Counted from the stretch's first letter, positions 41,991 to 51,976 are shown. The stretch is 64,000 nt of DNA from Rhodococcus sp. BP22 (GCF_014281965.1 NZ_JACFTB010000011.1:1-64000); one strand, 5' to 3'. A program made the numbers and translations. The notes: generated from the letters alone by a model not told the origin.

Positions 41991-43831
41991 TGTCGCAACT
42001 GCTTCGAGTAGCTACGGCGGGAAGCGTCGACGACGGCAAATCGACACTCATCGGTCGGCTCCTCTACGACTCGAAGGCGATCTTCGAGGATCAGTTGGAG
42101 GCCGTGGAGAAGACCAGTCGTGAACGTGGCGGCGACACAGTCGATCTCGCACTGCTCACCGACGGACTGCGCGCCGAGCGGGAACAGGGCATCACGATCG
42201 ACGTCGCGTATCGCTACTTCTCCACGCCGAGAAGAAAATTCATCATCGCCGATACGCCGGGGCACCAGCAGTACACCAGAAACATGGTCACCGGCGCTTC
42301 CACCGCCGATCTTGCGCTGATACTCGTCGATGCGCGTCACGGGATCCTCGAACAGACGAAGCGACATGCGTTTCTCTCGTCGTTGCTCGGTATCCGACAT
42401 CTCGTGTTGTGCATCAACAAGATGGATCTCGTCGACTATTCGTGCGCTCGGTACGAGGAGATCAAAGCGGAGTTCCGCGAATTCGCGATGAAACTCGAAG
42501 TACCCGATCTAACATTCGTACCGATGTCGGCCATCGACGGGGACAACGTCGTCCATCGCACCGCGCAGATGCCCTGGTACGAGGGGAGCTCGCTTCTGCA
42601 CCACCTCGAGGACGTCCACGTTGCTTCCGACCGCAACCTCATCGACGCCCGATTCCCGGTCCAATATGTAGTTCGGCCGAAACACAGCTCCGGCGAGCAT
42701 GCCGACTTCCGGGGGTACGCAGGCACCGTGGCCAGCGGAGTGTTCAAACCCGGGGACGAAGTCGTTGCGCTCCCCTCCGGATTCGTCACCAGAATCGCAG
42801 CGGTGTGGGGGCCGGGTGGAACGCCGGTCGACGAGGGGTTCGCGCCGTCGGCGGTATGTATCGAACTCGAGGACAAGGTCGACGTCGGACGTGGGGACAT
42901 GCTGTGCCGTCCCAACAATCGTCCGCTCGTCGGAACAGAGCTCGATGCCATGGTCTGTTGGCTCGCCGAGGGCGCACAGTTGCGCAGTGACGACCGGTAC
43001 GTGCTGATGCACACCACGGCGTCGACACCAGCGAGGGTGGAAAAGCTGGACTACCGGCTCGACGTCAATACTCTGCATCGTGACGAAGCTGCACAATCGT
43101 TGAGTATCAACGACATCGGCCGAGTGCAGATCCGCACGCACAATCCGATCCTGTTCGATCCGTACCGACGCAACCGAGTCACCGGCAGCTTCCTGCTCGT
43201 CGACGAGTCGTCCGGAGCCACCGTCGCCGCCGGGATGATCACCGGCCCCACGTTGTCGGCAGCGAAAGTCGTCTGGCATTCGTCCCGTGTCGCCCGCGAG
43301 GAGCGTGCAACGCTCGGCGCCACGATCTGGTTGACCGGCTTGTCGGCTTCGGGAAAGTCGACCGTGGCAGCGGAACTGGAACGGTTGCTGGTGGCGTCGG
43401 GGCGACCGGCGTATCGGTTGGACGGAGACAACCTGCGTCACGGGCTCAATTCCGATCTCGGGTTCGATGCAGCCGACCGCACCGAGAACGTACGGCGAGT
43501 GGGGGCAGTCGCCCAATTGATCGCCGACGCCGGAGTGGTCGCGATCGCCTGTCTCATCAGTCCGTACCGCGAAGACCGCGACGAGGTGCGGAAGGTGCAC
43601 GAGAAGGCCGGACTGCCCTTCTTCGAGGTGTTCGTCGACACTCCGTTCGACGTCTGCGCAGCGCGCGACCCGAAAGGTATGTACGCCAAAGCTATTGCTG
43701 GTGAGATCACCGGCTTCACCGGGGTGGACGACCCCTACGAAGCGCCCGAGCACCCCGAGTTGGTGCTTGCCGCTTCCGACGGTGATCCGGCAGCCCAGGC
43801 TGCTCGGATCGTGGAATTGTTGGGATCGTGA
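41990..43831 (+). CDS. cysN: Bifunctional sulfate adenylyltransferase subunit 1 / APS kinase
   Basis: 613 residues from ATG 41990. The EF-Tu-like GTPase half has GSVDDGKST (about 11-19), DTPGHQQYTRNM and NKMDL. From about residue 440 it continues as APS kinase (CysC) with its own P-loop GLSASGKST (about 449-457), DGDNLRHGLNSDLGF and ISPYREDRDEVRK. The fusion makes PAPS from sulfate via APS, the sulfonate donor for sulfotransferases. Length equals the mycobacterial CysNC. GTGA overlap with cysQ. Confidence 0.96.
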   Translation: MSQLLRVATAGSVDDGKSTLIGRLLYDSKAIFEDQLEAVEKTSRERGGDTVDLALLTDGLRAEREQGITIDVAYRYFSTPRRKFIIADTPGHQQYTRNMVTGASTADLALILVDARHGILEQTKRHAFLSSLLGIRHLVLCINKMDLVDYSCARYEEIKAEFREFAMKLEVPDLTFVPMSAIDGDNVVHRTAQMPWYEGSSLLHHLEDVHVASDRNLIDARFPVQYVVRPKHSSGEHADFRGYAGTVASGVFKPGDEVVALPSGFVTRIAAVWGPGGTPVDEGFAPSAVCIELEDKVDVGRGDMLCRPNNRPLVGTELDAMVCWLAEGAQLRSDDRYVLMHTTASTPARVEKLDYRLDVNTLHRDEAAQSLSINDIGRVQIRTHNPILFDPYRRNRVTGSFLLVDESSGATVAAGMITGPTLSAAKVVWHSSRVAREERATLGATIWLTGLSASGKSTVAAELERLLVASGRPAYRLDGDNLRHGLNSDLGFDAADRTENVRRVGAVAQLIADAGVVAIACLISPYREDRDEVRKVHEKAGLPFFEVFVDTPFDVCAARDPKGMYAKAIAGEITGFTGVDDPYEAPEHPELVLAASDGDPAAQAARIVELLGS

Positions 43832-44937
43832 GCGCCCTACACTCGGCCGAGGACGATGCACGATTCGCTGCCGACCTCGCCGAGTCCGCGGGCCGATTGC
43901 TACTCGAGATTCGTGAGCGCGAAGGACGAACTACCCAGGGTCGGGAACTCGGCAGGCTCGGCGACACCGAAGCCGACGCCCTGATTCTGGGCCGGTTGGC
44001 AGGTGAACGCCCCAGCGACGCAGTACTTTCCGAAGAGTCGGCCGATGATCTACGCAGGCTGGATGCGGCCCGTGTATGGATCATCGACCCACTCGACGGC
44101 TCCCGCGAATACGGCATCGACGGTCGAGCAGACTGGGCAGTGCACGTGGGCCTGTGGGAAAAAGACAAGGGGATGACAGCGTCGGCAGTCGCCCAGCCTG
44201 CGCTGGGCGTCGTCTACTCGACGGCCGACGTCACCGGCCCGCCGCCGCAGTCGGGTAGGCCCACACTTGTGGTCAGTGACTCTCGGCCGCCCTACTACAT
44301 GGACGATCTCGCCCGCGCGGTCGATGCCGACGTCGTGACCATGGGTTCGGCAGGTGCCAAAGCCATGGCAGTCGTACGCGGGGAGGTCGACGCCTACGTG
44401 CATTCCGGTGGACAGTGGGAGTGGGACTCGGCAGCTCCCGTCGGCGTCGCACTCGCAGCGGGTTTGCATTGCTCCCGTATCGACGGAACACCGTTGCGGT
44501 ACAACCAGTCCCACCCGTATCTTCCGGACTTGCTGATCTGCAGGCAGGAGCTCGCGCAACAGCTCCTGGCGGGAATTGCCACCTACGCCACGCGTGAGGT
44601 GGATTCCGGTCGCGTCGCGATGGCACGTGAATACATCAAGGCTCTGCTCAGTCACGATGCCACCAAGGTCCGTCTCGCCGACGGGTGTCGACGTGTGGAG
44701 AACGGCCAGCAGACCGGTGACACCGGAGCGTTCATCAGGGACGAACTCGAGAACGGCGCCCAGTACACGCCGATCATCGGCATCGGCGAGGTAGAGATCC
44801 GCGAATGGGGAACCAGCGTCGTGGCACGCTTCTCCCTCGAATTCGACGGCGGTATGTCGGTGGCAGTGACCGAGCACTTCGACATTCCGGCCGGCGATAT
44901 CGTCGCCATCACGGCGATCATCGAACCGGTAGGTTAG
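43828..44937 (+). CDS. cysQ: CysQ 3'-phosphoadenosine phosphatase fused to NTF2-like domain
   Basis: 369 residues from GTG 43828. Residues 1 to about 255 are a CysQ (inositol-phosphatase fold): SEES (68-71), WIIDPLDGS (84-92) and WEWDSAAPVGVALAAG (197-212) give the metal site, and the end PYLPDLLICRQ matches mycobacterial CysQ, which stops there at about 267 residues. An extra domain of about 110 residues follows: AREYIKALLSHDATKVRLADGCRRVENG, read as a long helix then VRLADGCRRVENG, and a beta-rich end with GDIVAITAI, as in SnoaL/NTF2-like folds. CysQ removes PAP, the sulfotransferase by-product. The fusion is unusual. Confidence 0.92.
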   Translation: MSALHSAEDDARFAADLAESAGRLLLEIREREGRTTQGRELGRLGDTEADALILGRLAGERPSDAVLSEESADDLRRLDAARVWIIDPLDGSREYGIDGRADWAVHVGLWEKDKGMTASAVAQPALGVVYSTADVTGPPPQSGRPTLVVSDSRPPYYMDDLARAVDADVVTMGSAGAKAMAVVRGEVDAYVHSGGQWEWDSAAPVGVALAAGLHCSRIDGTPLRYNQSHPYLPDLLICRQELAQQLLAGIATYATREVDSGRVAMAREYIKALLSHDATKVRLADGCRRVENGQQTGDTGAFIRDELENGAQYTPIIGIGEVEIREWGTSVVARFSLEFDGGMSVAVTEHFDIPAGDIVAITAIIEPVG

Positions 44938-45830
44938 CGGCCCAGACCGTCCAGCGTGCTGCGTAACTCGGCAGTTCTCGCTTCGGCACCGGTGAGGACT
45001 CGTCGTAGGCGTCGTGCTTCGCGATCGGCCGACTTCTCGGTTGTGCGGGCTGCGGCCTCTTCGACCTCGGCGTCGTGGAGTTCGGCACGTAGGCGGGCCA
45101 ATCGCTCCTTGATCGCGGAAAGGTCCGAGGACGCGGCTTCCGCCGCCGCATCGGCAGCGTCGACGGCCTCGCGGGCGGCCTCTTCGTCCTCCTGGGCGTC
45201 GGTGAGCTGTTCGCGGGCTTCCTCGAAACGCTTGTGGGCTTGCGCGAGGGCCGCGTCTTCACGTGACTTCGCTTTCGTTTCCGCTTGTGGTTCCTGGGGG
45301 GTGTTCTCGGGCTCGGGTGCCAGGGTGAGCACTGCGGGCCCGAAACCGCTGTAGGACTCCGCAGTCACGACGCGGCCTGCCTGCACCCGTGCGCCGATCT
45401 CGGGGTCCGCGAGCGCGGCGCCCAGTGTCTGTCCGACTTCTCGTGCCGCATTCTCCGTGCTCGGGTGGCCGTGTTCGCGAGCAATCTCCACGGCCCGACG
45501 CGTCAGCGCGCGAATCGACTGTGCGCGCGCGGCGGAAAGTTCCTTGAGTTTTTCGGCCGATGATCTTCGTTGCGCCTCGCGCAAGCTGTTGCCGATATCG
45601 AACAGTTCGGCAATGTCTTCGGGTTCTTCGCGTACGAGGAGGTTGACCATCCATGCGACAGTCGTGGGTTTACGGAGCTTGCCGATCGAGGCGGCGAGTT
45701 TTCGGTTGCCGGATTCCTTGGCCGCTGCAACCGCGGCTGTGCGCGCGGCGACGAAGTTTTGTGGATCGACGGCACACAGTTCGGATGCGGTGTTGTCGAG
45801 TTCGGTATCGGCCACGACCCATGTTTGCAT
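44934..45830 (-). CDS. Coiled-coil protein of unknown function
   Basis: 298 residues from ATG 45830 (MQTWVVADTELDNTASELCAV). The frame continues open upstream through the tRNA gene, which excludes the longer version. Residues about 20-150 are helical with NFVAARTAAVAAAKES and PTTVAWMVNLL; about 190-298 form a long Ala/Glu/Arg-rich coiled coil. Soluble; no catalytic motif. Family often labelled as transposase or SMC-like by coiled-coil hits, which should be ignored. Stop codons overlap those of cysQ. Confidence 0.82.
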   Translation of the reverse strand: MQTWVVADTELDNTASELCAVDPQNFVAARTAAVAAAKESGNRKLAASIGKLRKPTTVAWMVNLLVREEPEDIAELFDIGNSLREAQRRSSAEKLKELSAARAQSIRALTRRAVEIAREHGHPSTENAAREVGQTLGAALADPEIGARVQAGRVVTAESYSGFGPAVLTLAPEPENTPQEPQAETKAKSREDAALAQAHKRFEEAREQLTDAQEDEEAAREAVDAADAAAEAASSDLSAIKERLARLRAELHDAEVEEAAARTTEKSADREARRLRRVLTGAEARTAELRSTLDGLGR

Positions 45831-45865
45831 CAAGGGTGGCAATAGGAAAGCGTGTGACGCAGGTG

Positions 45866-45938
45866 TGCCCCCGGCAGGATTCGAACCTGCGACCTTTCGC
45901 TCCGGAGGCGAACGCTCTATCCCCTGAGCTACGGGGGC
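45866..45938 (-). tRNA. tRNA-Arg (anticodon CCG)
   Basis: The minus strand folds into a 73-nt cloverleaf: acceptor GCCCCCG/CGGGGGC, D arm GCTC...GAGC, anticodon stem TTCGC/GCGAA with loop CTCCGGA (anticodon CCG), and T arm GCAGG-TTCGAAT-CCTGC, discriminator A. CCA is not encoded. It reads the Arg codon CGG. It lies about 120 bases before phosphoketolase and on the other strand. Confidence 0.97.
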
Positions 45939-46057
45939 GCGCCGGACATGTGTGTACTGAAAATCCGGCGTGCCTGTGGGCGGGTCCAAGACTAGCGCAT
46001 CCCATCCGTCACCTGAAATCACCCTCGTGTTGACCTAGAAGGAGGACAGTCTGTGGC

Positions 46058-48472
46058 ATGCACGTAGACGAAAGGACCCACGTGAGCGATCATGACTATT
46101 CGAGCGAAGATCTGGACCTCGATCTGAGGTGGTGGGCAGCTGCCAACTACCTGACCGTGGCCCAGATCTACCTGAAGGACAACACGTTGCTGCGTGAGCC
46201 TCTCACCGCGGCGCACATCAAGCCGCGTTTGCTGGGGCACTGGGGGACCAGCCCGTGCCTGTCGATGATCTACACCTTGCTCAACCGAAACATCAAGGAC
46301 ACCGGCGCGGATTGGCTGTACGTGACGGGCCCCGGCCACGGCGGGCCGGCACTCGTCGCGTCGACCTATCTCGAGGGGACGTACTCGGAGATCTATCCGC
46401 ATATCTCGCGGGACACCGAGGGTGTGCACCGTCTGTGCCGTCAGTTCTCCTCGCCCGGTGGCATTCCCAGTCATGTGAGTGTGCAGACGCCGGGCAGTAT
46501 CCACGAGGGCGGCGAGCTCGGGTATGCGCTCGTACATGCCGGTGGTGCAGCGTTCGACCGGCCGGATCTGACGGTGGCGTGTGTGATCGGCGACGGTGAG
46601 GCCGAGACCGGCCCTCTTGCAGGCTCGTGGAAGTTGCCGGCGTTTCTCAACCCGCGCCGCGACGGTGCCGTGCTGCCGATTCTGAATCTCAACGGAGCAA
46701 AAATTGCAGGGCCCACGGTATTCGGACGCACCAAAGACGCGGACATCGTCGACTTCCTGCACGGTCAGGGTTGGGACCCGGTCGTCGTTTCCGGTGATGA
46801 TCCCCGCCTCGTTTTTCCAGCCCTCGAAGAGGCAATACGAAACTCGCACAGCAAAATTCGCGCCATTCAAGATGCAGCACGATCAGGCGGTGCCCCCGCC
46901 CAGGTGCGATGGCCGGCCATCATCGTGCGCACCCCGAAGGGGTGGACAGGGCCGCACACCGTCGACGGGGTCCTGGTAGAGGGGACCTTCCGGGCCCACC
47001 AGGTGCCGCTGTCAGGAGTGCGGAGCAACCCCGCACATCTGGCGCAGCTCGAATCCTGGATGCGCTCGTACGAGCCGGAGGCCCTGTTCGACGCCGACGG
47101 CGCTCTCGTTCCCGAACTCGCTGCATTGGCACCGTCGGGGGACAAGAGAATGGGATCGACGCCGTACGCCAACGGTGGCAGACTCCTTCAGCCTCTGCGG
47201 ATTCCGCCGCTCGAGAAGTACGAAATCGCGATCGAATCACCCGGAGCAGGTTTTCACGAGACGACCCGGGTCCTCGGTGAACTCATGCGCGACATCTACG
47301 CCGACAACAAACGCCCCGACGGTGGTGGCAACTTCCGACTGTTCTGCCCGGACGAGACGTCGAGCAATCGGCTGGCTGCGGTGTTCGAGGAGACCGATCG
47401 ATGCTGGCAGCTGCCGACCGAGGAGTGGGACGACCATCTTTCGGCGGATGGTCGCGTCATGGAGGTGCTCAGTGAGCACCTCTGCGAGGGCTGGTTGGAG
47501 GCATACGTTCTCGCAGGCGGGCACGGCATCTTCGCCAGCTACGAGGCGTTCGCGATGGTAAGCGTGTCGATGATGATCCAGCACGTGAAATGGCTACAAC
47601 ATGCAGCCGACCTGCCGTGGCGTGAACCCGTCGCGTCACTGAACGTTCTGTTGACCAGTACGTGTTGGCGAAATGATCACAACGGGTTCTCGCACCAGGG
47701 CCCAGGAATGATCGATGCCGTCATCCCGCTCTCACCTGCGGTCGTTCGAATTTGGCTGCCGCCGGACTCGAACACGTTGCTGTCGATTTCCGATCACTGC
47801 CTGCGCAGTCGTGATCATGTCAATTTGATCGTCGTCGACAAACAGCCCCATCTGCAGTATCTGACCCTCGAGCAGGCCAACGCACATTGCGCGGCGGGAG
47901 CGTCGATCTGGGAGTGGGCGGGAACCGAAACCGACTCCGACGGCGCCCCGAACGAGCCCGACGTCGTCCTCGCCGCGGCGGGGGATGTTCCCACGCAGGA
48001 GGTACTTGCGGCGGCGGAGATCTTGCGTGAATGGGTTCCGTATCTGCGGGTTCGGATGGTCAACGTCGTCGATCTGATGGCGTTGATGACTCCGGACGAG
48101 CATCCGCACGGCTTCCCGGAGGACAAGTTCGTGGGTCTGTTCACCGCCGACACCGACGTCGTATTCGCATTCCATGGTTACCCACGCGCAGTCCACGAGC
48201 TACTGCACGGCCGCACCGGCGCGGGTCGCTTCCACGTCCGTGGGTTCAACGAACAGGGCACCACTACAACGCCGTTCGACATGGTGGTTCTCAATAAGAT
48301 GAGTCGGTATCACCTCGTACTCGAGGCGTTACGGCGATCGCGTCGAGTACCAGAAAACGGCAGTGAGCTCGTGAAATTCTGCAATGCGCAATTGGTTCGG
48401 CATGCGAGCTACATCGTCGAGCACCTCGAGGATATGCCCGAGGTGACCGACTGGACGTATTCCGCACGCTGA
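46058..48472 (+). CDS. xfp: Xylulose-5-phosphate/fructose-6-phosphate phosphoketolase
   Basis: 804 residues from ATG 46058, after AGGAGGAC; a GTG 24 bases later is an alternative. Both phosphoketolase signatures are present: EGGELGYALVHAGGA and GDGEAETGPLAGSW (TPP binding). Other marks: GPGHGGPA, WRNDHNGFSHQGPG. It splits xylulose 5-phosphate or fructose 6-phosphate with phosphate to acetyl phosphate plus glyceraldehyde 3-phosphate or erythrose 4-phosphate, a carbon-saving bypass. No acetate kinase or phosphotransacetylase is adjacent. Confidence 0.96.
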   Translation: MHVDERTHVSDHDYSSEDLDLDLRWWAAANYLTVAQIYLKDNTLLREPLTAAHIKPRLLGHWGTSPCLSMIYTLLNRNIKDTGADWLYVTGPGHGGPALVASTYLEGTYSEIYPHISRDTEGVHRLCRQFSSPGGIPSHVSVQTPGSIHEGGELGYALVHAGGAAFDRPDLTVACVIGDGEAETGPLAGSWKLPAFLNPRRDGAVLPILNLNGAKIAGPTVFGRTKDADIVDFLHGQGWDPVVVSGDDPRLVFPALEEAIRNSHSKIRAIQDAARSGGAPAQVRWPAIIVRTPKGWTGPHTVDGVLVEGTFRAHQVPLSGVRSNPAHLAQLESWMRSYEPEALFDADGALVPELAALAPSGDKRMGSTPYANGGRLLQPLRIPPLEKYEIAIESPGAGFHETTRVLGELMRDIYADNKRPDGGGNFRLFCPDETSSNRLAAVFEETDRCWQLPTEEWDDHLSADGRVMEVLSEHLCEGWLEAYVLAGGHGIFASYEAFAMVSVSMMIQHVKWLQHAADLPWREPVASLNVLLTSTCWRNDHNGFSHQGPGMIDAVIPLSPAVVRIWLPPDSNTLLSISDHCLRSRDHVNLIVVDKQPHLQYLTLEQANAHCAAGASIWEWAGTETDSDGAPNEPDVVLAAAGDVPTQEVLAAAEILREWVPYLRVRMVNVVDLMALMTPDEHPHGFPEDKFVGLFTADTDVVFAFHGYPRAVHELLHGRTGAGRFHVRGFNEQGTTTTPFDMVVLNKMSRYHLVLEALRRSRRVPENGSELVKFCNAQLVRHASYIVEHLEDMPEVTDWTYSAR

Positions 48473-48491
48473 CGCGAGCCGAAGGTTCGAC

Positions 48492-49187
48492 TTAGTTGAA
48501 AGGGAGTGGTTCGGCGCCACGCTCGGCGAGCATCTGCTTCATGAGCGTGGCTTCACCCTCCTGCGTCGAGATCATCGACTGTGCGAGCCGAACCAGCGCA
48601 GGCGTCTCCGCGTGATCCGCGGCGTATTCCATCATCGCGAGCCCACCCTGATGATGTCGCAGCATCAACTGCAGGAACATCACGTCGACGGCTGGGCCGG
48701 TCGCCTTCCGCAACGCGGCCAGCTCGTCGTTCGTTGCCATGCCCGGCATGGCTGCCATCGAGCCGGTTTCAGCAGGCTTCATCGATGCCATCGAATGGCC
48801 GTGCTCGTCACCGGACATCCAGCCCATGTAGCCGTCCGGGCCCACGGGGGAGCGGTCCCAGACCGCGAGCCAGCCTTGCATCTGACCGACCTGGTTCTGC
48901 TGGGAAGTCAGCATGTCGAACGCCAAAGTCTTCACGCGCTGATCCTCGGCGTTGGTCAACGCGACAGCGGACATGTCTATCGCCTGGTTGTGATGCACCG
49001 ACATGTCCTGCGCGAAACCGACATCGACCGAGTCGGCGGCAGGAACCGAGTCGTCCCCGCCGAGAAACGTAGTGCGCGCGAGGAAGCCGAGTGCGAAACC
49101 GACCGCAATCGCGGCGACGATGCCGAGAATCAGCAATGCCGTCTTCTGGCTCCGTACGGCCCGGGGCCGCTCCTCTACCGACGTCAT
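48492..49187 (-). CDS. DUF305 membrane-anchored His/Met-rich protein
   Basis: 231 residues from ATG 49187, overlapping the end of the DUF3105 gene (ATGA). One N-terminal membrane anchor (TALLILGIVAAIAVGFALGF), then two DUF305 repeats: DMSVHHNQAIDMSAVAL and LMLRHHQGGLAMMEYAA, joined by a Met/His-rich loop (GDEHGHSMASMKP, MAAMPGM). The fold is a ferritin-like helical bundle outside the membrane; some relatives bind copper or silver. A metal role is likely from the residues but not proven. Confidence 0.9.
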   Translation of the reverse strand: MTSVEERPRAVRSQKTALLILGIVAAIAVGFALGFLARTTFLGGDDSVPAADSVDVGFAQDMSVHHNQAIDMSAVALTNAEDQRVKTLAFDMLTSQQNQVGQMQGWLAVWDRSPVGPDGYMGWMSGDEHGHSMASMKPAETGSMAAMPGMATNDELAALRKATGPAVDVMFLQLMLRHHQGGLAMMEYAADHAETPALVRLAQSMISTQEGEATLMKQMLAERGAEPLPFN

Positions 49188-50101
49188 GGTGTCGGAGCCT
49201 GCTGCTGCAGTTCAGGGGGCAACTGCAGATCGCTCGGAAGTTGCAGACCGGCCGGTAGACCCGCGGTGCCCGCACCCGACATCTCACTCGCGTCCGGAGT
49301 GATCCCTGCACCATCCATCGGCACAGCCTCAGCACCGGGCGCCGACGGATCGAACGGCGGTGGATTGTCAGGATCGAACGAACCTGGAATGGTCGCGCAG
49401 CTCGCGCCGACCTCCGGGTACGCGTAGCGGTTCAGACGCAGCGCTGCGATGAACTGGCCGATCCGCTCGTCGTCGACACTGTCCAACTTGAGCTGGTGGC
49501 CCCACGACTGCAAAGAGACCGGCGTATCCATCCCTGGGTACGGCGACATCATCATGTACGACTCGCCGTCGACCTTGTCGGCCAGCTGAGAAATTTCGTC
49601 CTCGCTCAGTTCATCGGGGTTGTATGTGACCCAGACGGCGCCGTGCTCGAGGCCGTGCACTGCGTTTTCTGTGCGGATGGCTTCCGGATAGACGACGCCG
49701 GTGCAGGTAGCCCACACCGCATCGTGCGGACCACCGAACGGCGGCAACTGGTCGTACGCGACGCGTTGCTCGGGAGAGACGTGCAGCGCAGCGGGGTAGT
49801 CCATCTTCACTACATCGGCGATCGACGACGAGGGGTCCTGGTTGCTTTCGCTCGGCGCGAACTTCTGCGCCTCGGCCTGGTCCTGATACTTGGGGAAGAG
49901 GTTGACGGCCAGGATCGCGACCAGGCCGACGACGACGACCACGGCACCGATGGTCAGCCAGGGAACCTGCGGTCCACTCTTGGCCAATCCACCTTTGACG
50001 GCTGGTATGCCCCTGTTCTTCTTTTTTGCGCCTTTGATGGCCTTGTTGGCTTTGGCGGCCGACTTCTTGCCCTGACCGCCGCTCTCTTCACCCGTGGGCA
50101 T
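49184..50101 (-). CDS. DUF3105 membrane-anchored protein
   Basis: 305 residues from ATG 50101; an upstream frame to 50197 is poorer. A Lys-rich cytoplasmic start is followed by one membrane helix ([22 protein letters not shown]). The DUF3105 domain (about 100-245) has [35 protein letters not shown] and [22 protein letters not shown]. Its C-terminus is Pro/Gly/Gln-rich. It is regularly paired with DUF305, here by a four-base overlap, so the two probably act together at the cell surface. Confidence 0.9.
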   Translation of the reverse strand: MPTGEESGGQGKKSAAKANKAIKGAKKKNRGIPAVKGGLAKSGPQVPWLTIGAVVVVVGLVAILAVNLFPKYQDQAEAQKFAPSESNQDPSSSIADVVKMDYPAALHVSPEQRVAYDQLPPFGGPHDAVWATCTGVVYPEAIRTENAVHGLEHGAVWVTYNPDELSEDEISQLADKVDGESYMMMSPYPGMDTPVSLQSWGHQLKLDSVDDERIGQFIAALRLNRYAYPEVGASCATIPGSFDPDNPPPFDPSAPGAEAVPMDGAGITPDASEMSGAGTAGLPAGLQLPSDLQLPPELQQQAPTP

Positions 50102-50323
50102 CGCTGTCGTCGCTCTTTCCGTTGTGGGGCGTGTGCCGGAGCACACAAAGCTGGCAGGCTCCACGACAAGATGGCGACCGTTATCGCAGAGCGCCACTAC
50201 TGTACGTTCTCCGCTCCGAGCGGACCCTTCGAGGGAGCTGCAGCGGTGACGGTGGTCTCGAGTAGGTCTGGTGTAGGTACTGGCTGCGAACCAGCCGTGC
50301 TCCAGACCATAAGATGGTTACCT

Positions 50324-51976
50324 GTGACTCCCGCCGACCTTGCCGAACTGCTACGCGCGACCGCCGCGAAGGTGCTTGCCCAACGCGGCCTCGACGTGTC
50401 CGTGTTGCCCCCGACGCTGACGGTCGAGCGTCCGCGGAACCCTGAGCACGGCGATTACGCCACCAATGTTGCTCTCCAGGTTGCCAAGAAGGCGGGCGCG
50501 AATCCGCGTGACTTCGCCGGATGGCTCGCGGAAGCACTTGCCGCCGAGTCCGCTATCGCCAGCGCCGAGGTCGCCGGGCCCGGGTTCCTCAATATCCGGC
50601 TTGCCGCCGATGCCCAGGGCGCGATCGTTGCGCAGGCCCTCGCCGAGGGCGCCGCCTACGGTAACGGCACCTTGCTCGACAACATCAAGGTCAACCTCGA
50701 ATTCGTCTCCGCCAACCCGACAGGTCCGATCCACCTCGGTGGTACCCGGTGGGCCGCCGTCGGTGACGCCCTCGGCCGGATTCTTTCGGCACAGGGAGCC
50801 GAAGTGGTGCGTGAGTACTACTTCAACGACCACGGCGCGCAGATCGATCGTTTCAGCCGCTCGCTCATCGCGGCAGCAAAGGGCGAACCGGCACCCGAAG
50901 ACGGGTACGCGGGTGCCTATATCGGTGAGATCGCAGCAGCGGTACTGGCCAAGAACCCACAAGCACTCGCCCTGTCCCCGGACGACGCGGCCGAGACATT
51001 TCGGTCCATCGGCGTCGAGCTGATGTTCGATCAGATCAAGAAGAACCTGCACGAGTTCGGTGTCGACTTCGACGTCTACTTCCACGAGAACTCGCTTTTC
51101 GAATCCGGCGCCGTCGAGCGGAGCGTGGAGTACCTGAAGAATTCCGGCAGCCTGTACGAGGCCGATGGAGCATGGTGGCTCAAGAGCACCGACTACGGCG
51201 ACGACAAAGATCGCGTCGTCATCAAGAGTGACGGCAACGCCGCGTACATCGCCGGCGACATCGCGTACTTCCAGGACAAGCGCCGCCGTGGGTTCGATCT
51301 GTGCATCTACATGCTCGGCGCCGATCACCACGGGTACATCGGTCGACTCAAGGCCGCTGCGGCTGCCTTCGGTGACGATCCGAACACGGTCGAGGTGCTG
51401 ATCGGTCAAATGGTCAACCTGGTGCGTGACGGTGTCGCCGTGAAGATGAGCAAGCGCGCGGGCACGGTCATCACGTTGGACGATCTCGTCGATGCCATCG
51501 GCGTCGACGCGGCTCGATACGCCCTGGTCCGGTCTTCCGTCGACTCGAGCATCGATATCGACTTGGAACTGTGGGCCAGTGAGAGCAGCGAGAACCCGGT
51601 CTATTACGTGCAGTACGCGCACGCCCGGCTCGCATCGCTCGCTCGCGGCGCCGTCGAATTGGGAGTCACCGCTGAAAACCCGGATCTGAGCCTGCTCACG
51701 CACGAGCAGGAAGGCGAGTTGATCAGGACCATCGGCGAGTACCCGAGAGTCGTCGCCAGTGCCGCAGACTTGCGTGAACCACACCGCATCGCCCGCTACC
51801 TGGAAGAATTGGCTGGTGCTTACCACCGTTTCTATGGAGCATGTCGTGTACTTCCACAAGGAGACGAGGAGCCAGGCCCAGTGAATACCGCACGTTTGGC
51901 GTTGGGTAGTGCAACCAGGCAGGTGCTGGCCAATGGGCTTGCTCTGCTCGGGGTCAGTGCACCGGAGCGAATGTGA
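50324..51976 (+). CDS. argS: Arginyl-tRNA synthetase
   Basis: 550 residues from GTG 50324, the usual mycobacterial length; an open frame further upstream (49496) overlaps the DUF3105 gene and is rejected. Class I signatures: [13 protein letters not shown] (HIGH-type) and VKMSKRAG (KMSKS-type), with the arginine-specific N-terminal domain [26 protein letters not shown]-type box (TAAGAT, 50310-50315) ends eight bases before the GTG, so the mRNA may be leaderless. First of a run argS-lysA-hom-thrC-thrB linked by overlaps. Confidence 0.97.
   Translation: MTPADLAELLRATAAKVLAQRGLDVSVLPPTLTVERPRNPEHGDYATNVALQVAKKAGANPRDFAGWLAEALAAESAIASAEVAGPGFLNIRLAADAQGAIVAQALAEGAAYGNGTLLDNIKVNLEFVSANPTGPIHLGGTRWAAVGDALGRILSAQGAEVVREYYFNDHGAQIDRFSRSLIAAAKGEPAPEDGYAGAYIGEIAAAVLAKNPQALALSPDDAAETFRSIGVELMFDQIKKNLHEFGVDFDVYFHENSLFESGAVERSVEYLKNSGSLYEADGAWWLKSTDYGDDKDRVVIKSDGNAAYIAGDIAYFQDKRRRGFDLCIYMLGADHHGYIGRLKAAAAAFGDDPNTVEVLIGQMVNLVRDGVAVKMSKRAGTVITLDDLVDAIGVDAARYALVRSSVDSSIDIDLELWASESSENPVYYVQYAHARLASLARGAVELGVTAENPDLSLLTHEQEGELIRTIGEYPRVVASAADLREPHRIARYLEELAGAYHRFYGACRVLPQGDEEPGPVNTARLALGSATRQVLANGLALLGVSAPERM

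Noticed and set aside
44934..46022. Longer version of the coiled-coil protein
   Set aside because: It would read through the tRNA-Arg gene; the ATG at 45830 is the sensible start.
49496..50323. Upstream extension of argS
   Set aside because: It overlaps the DUF3105 gene on the other strand; the synthetase domain begins at GTG 50324 and gives the normal length.
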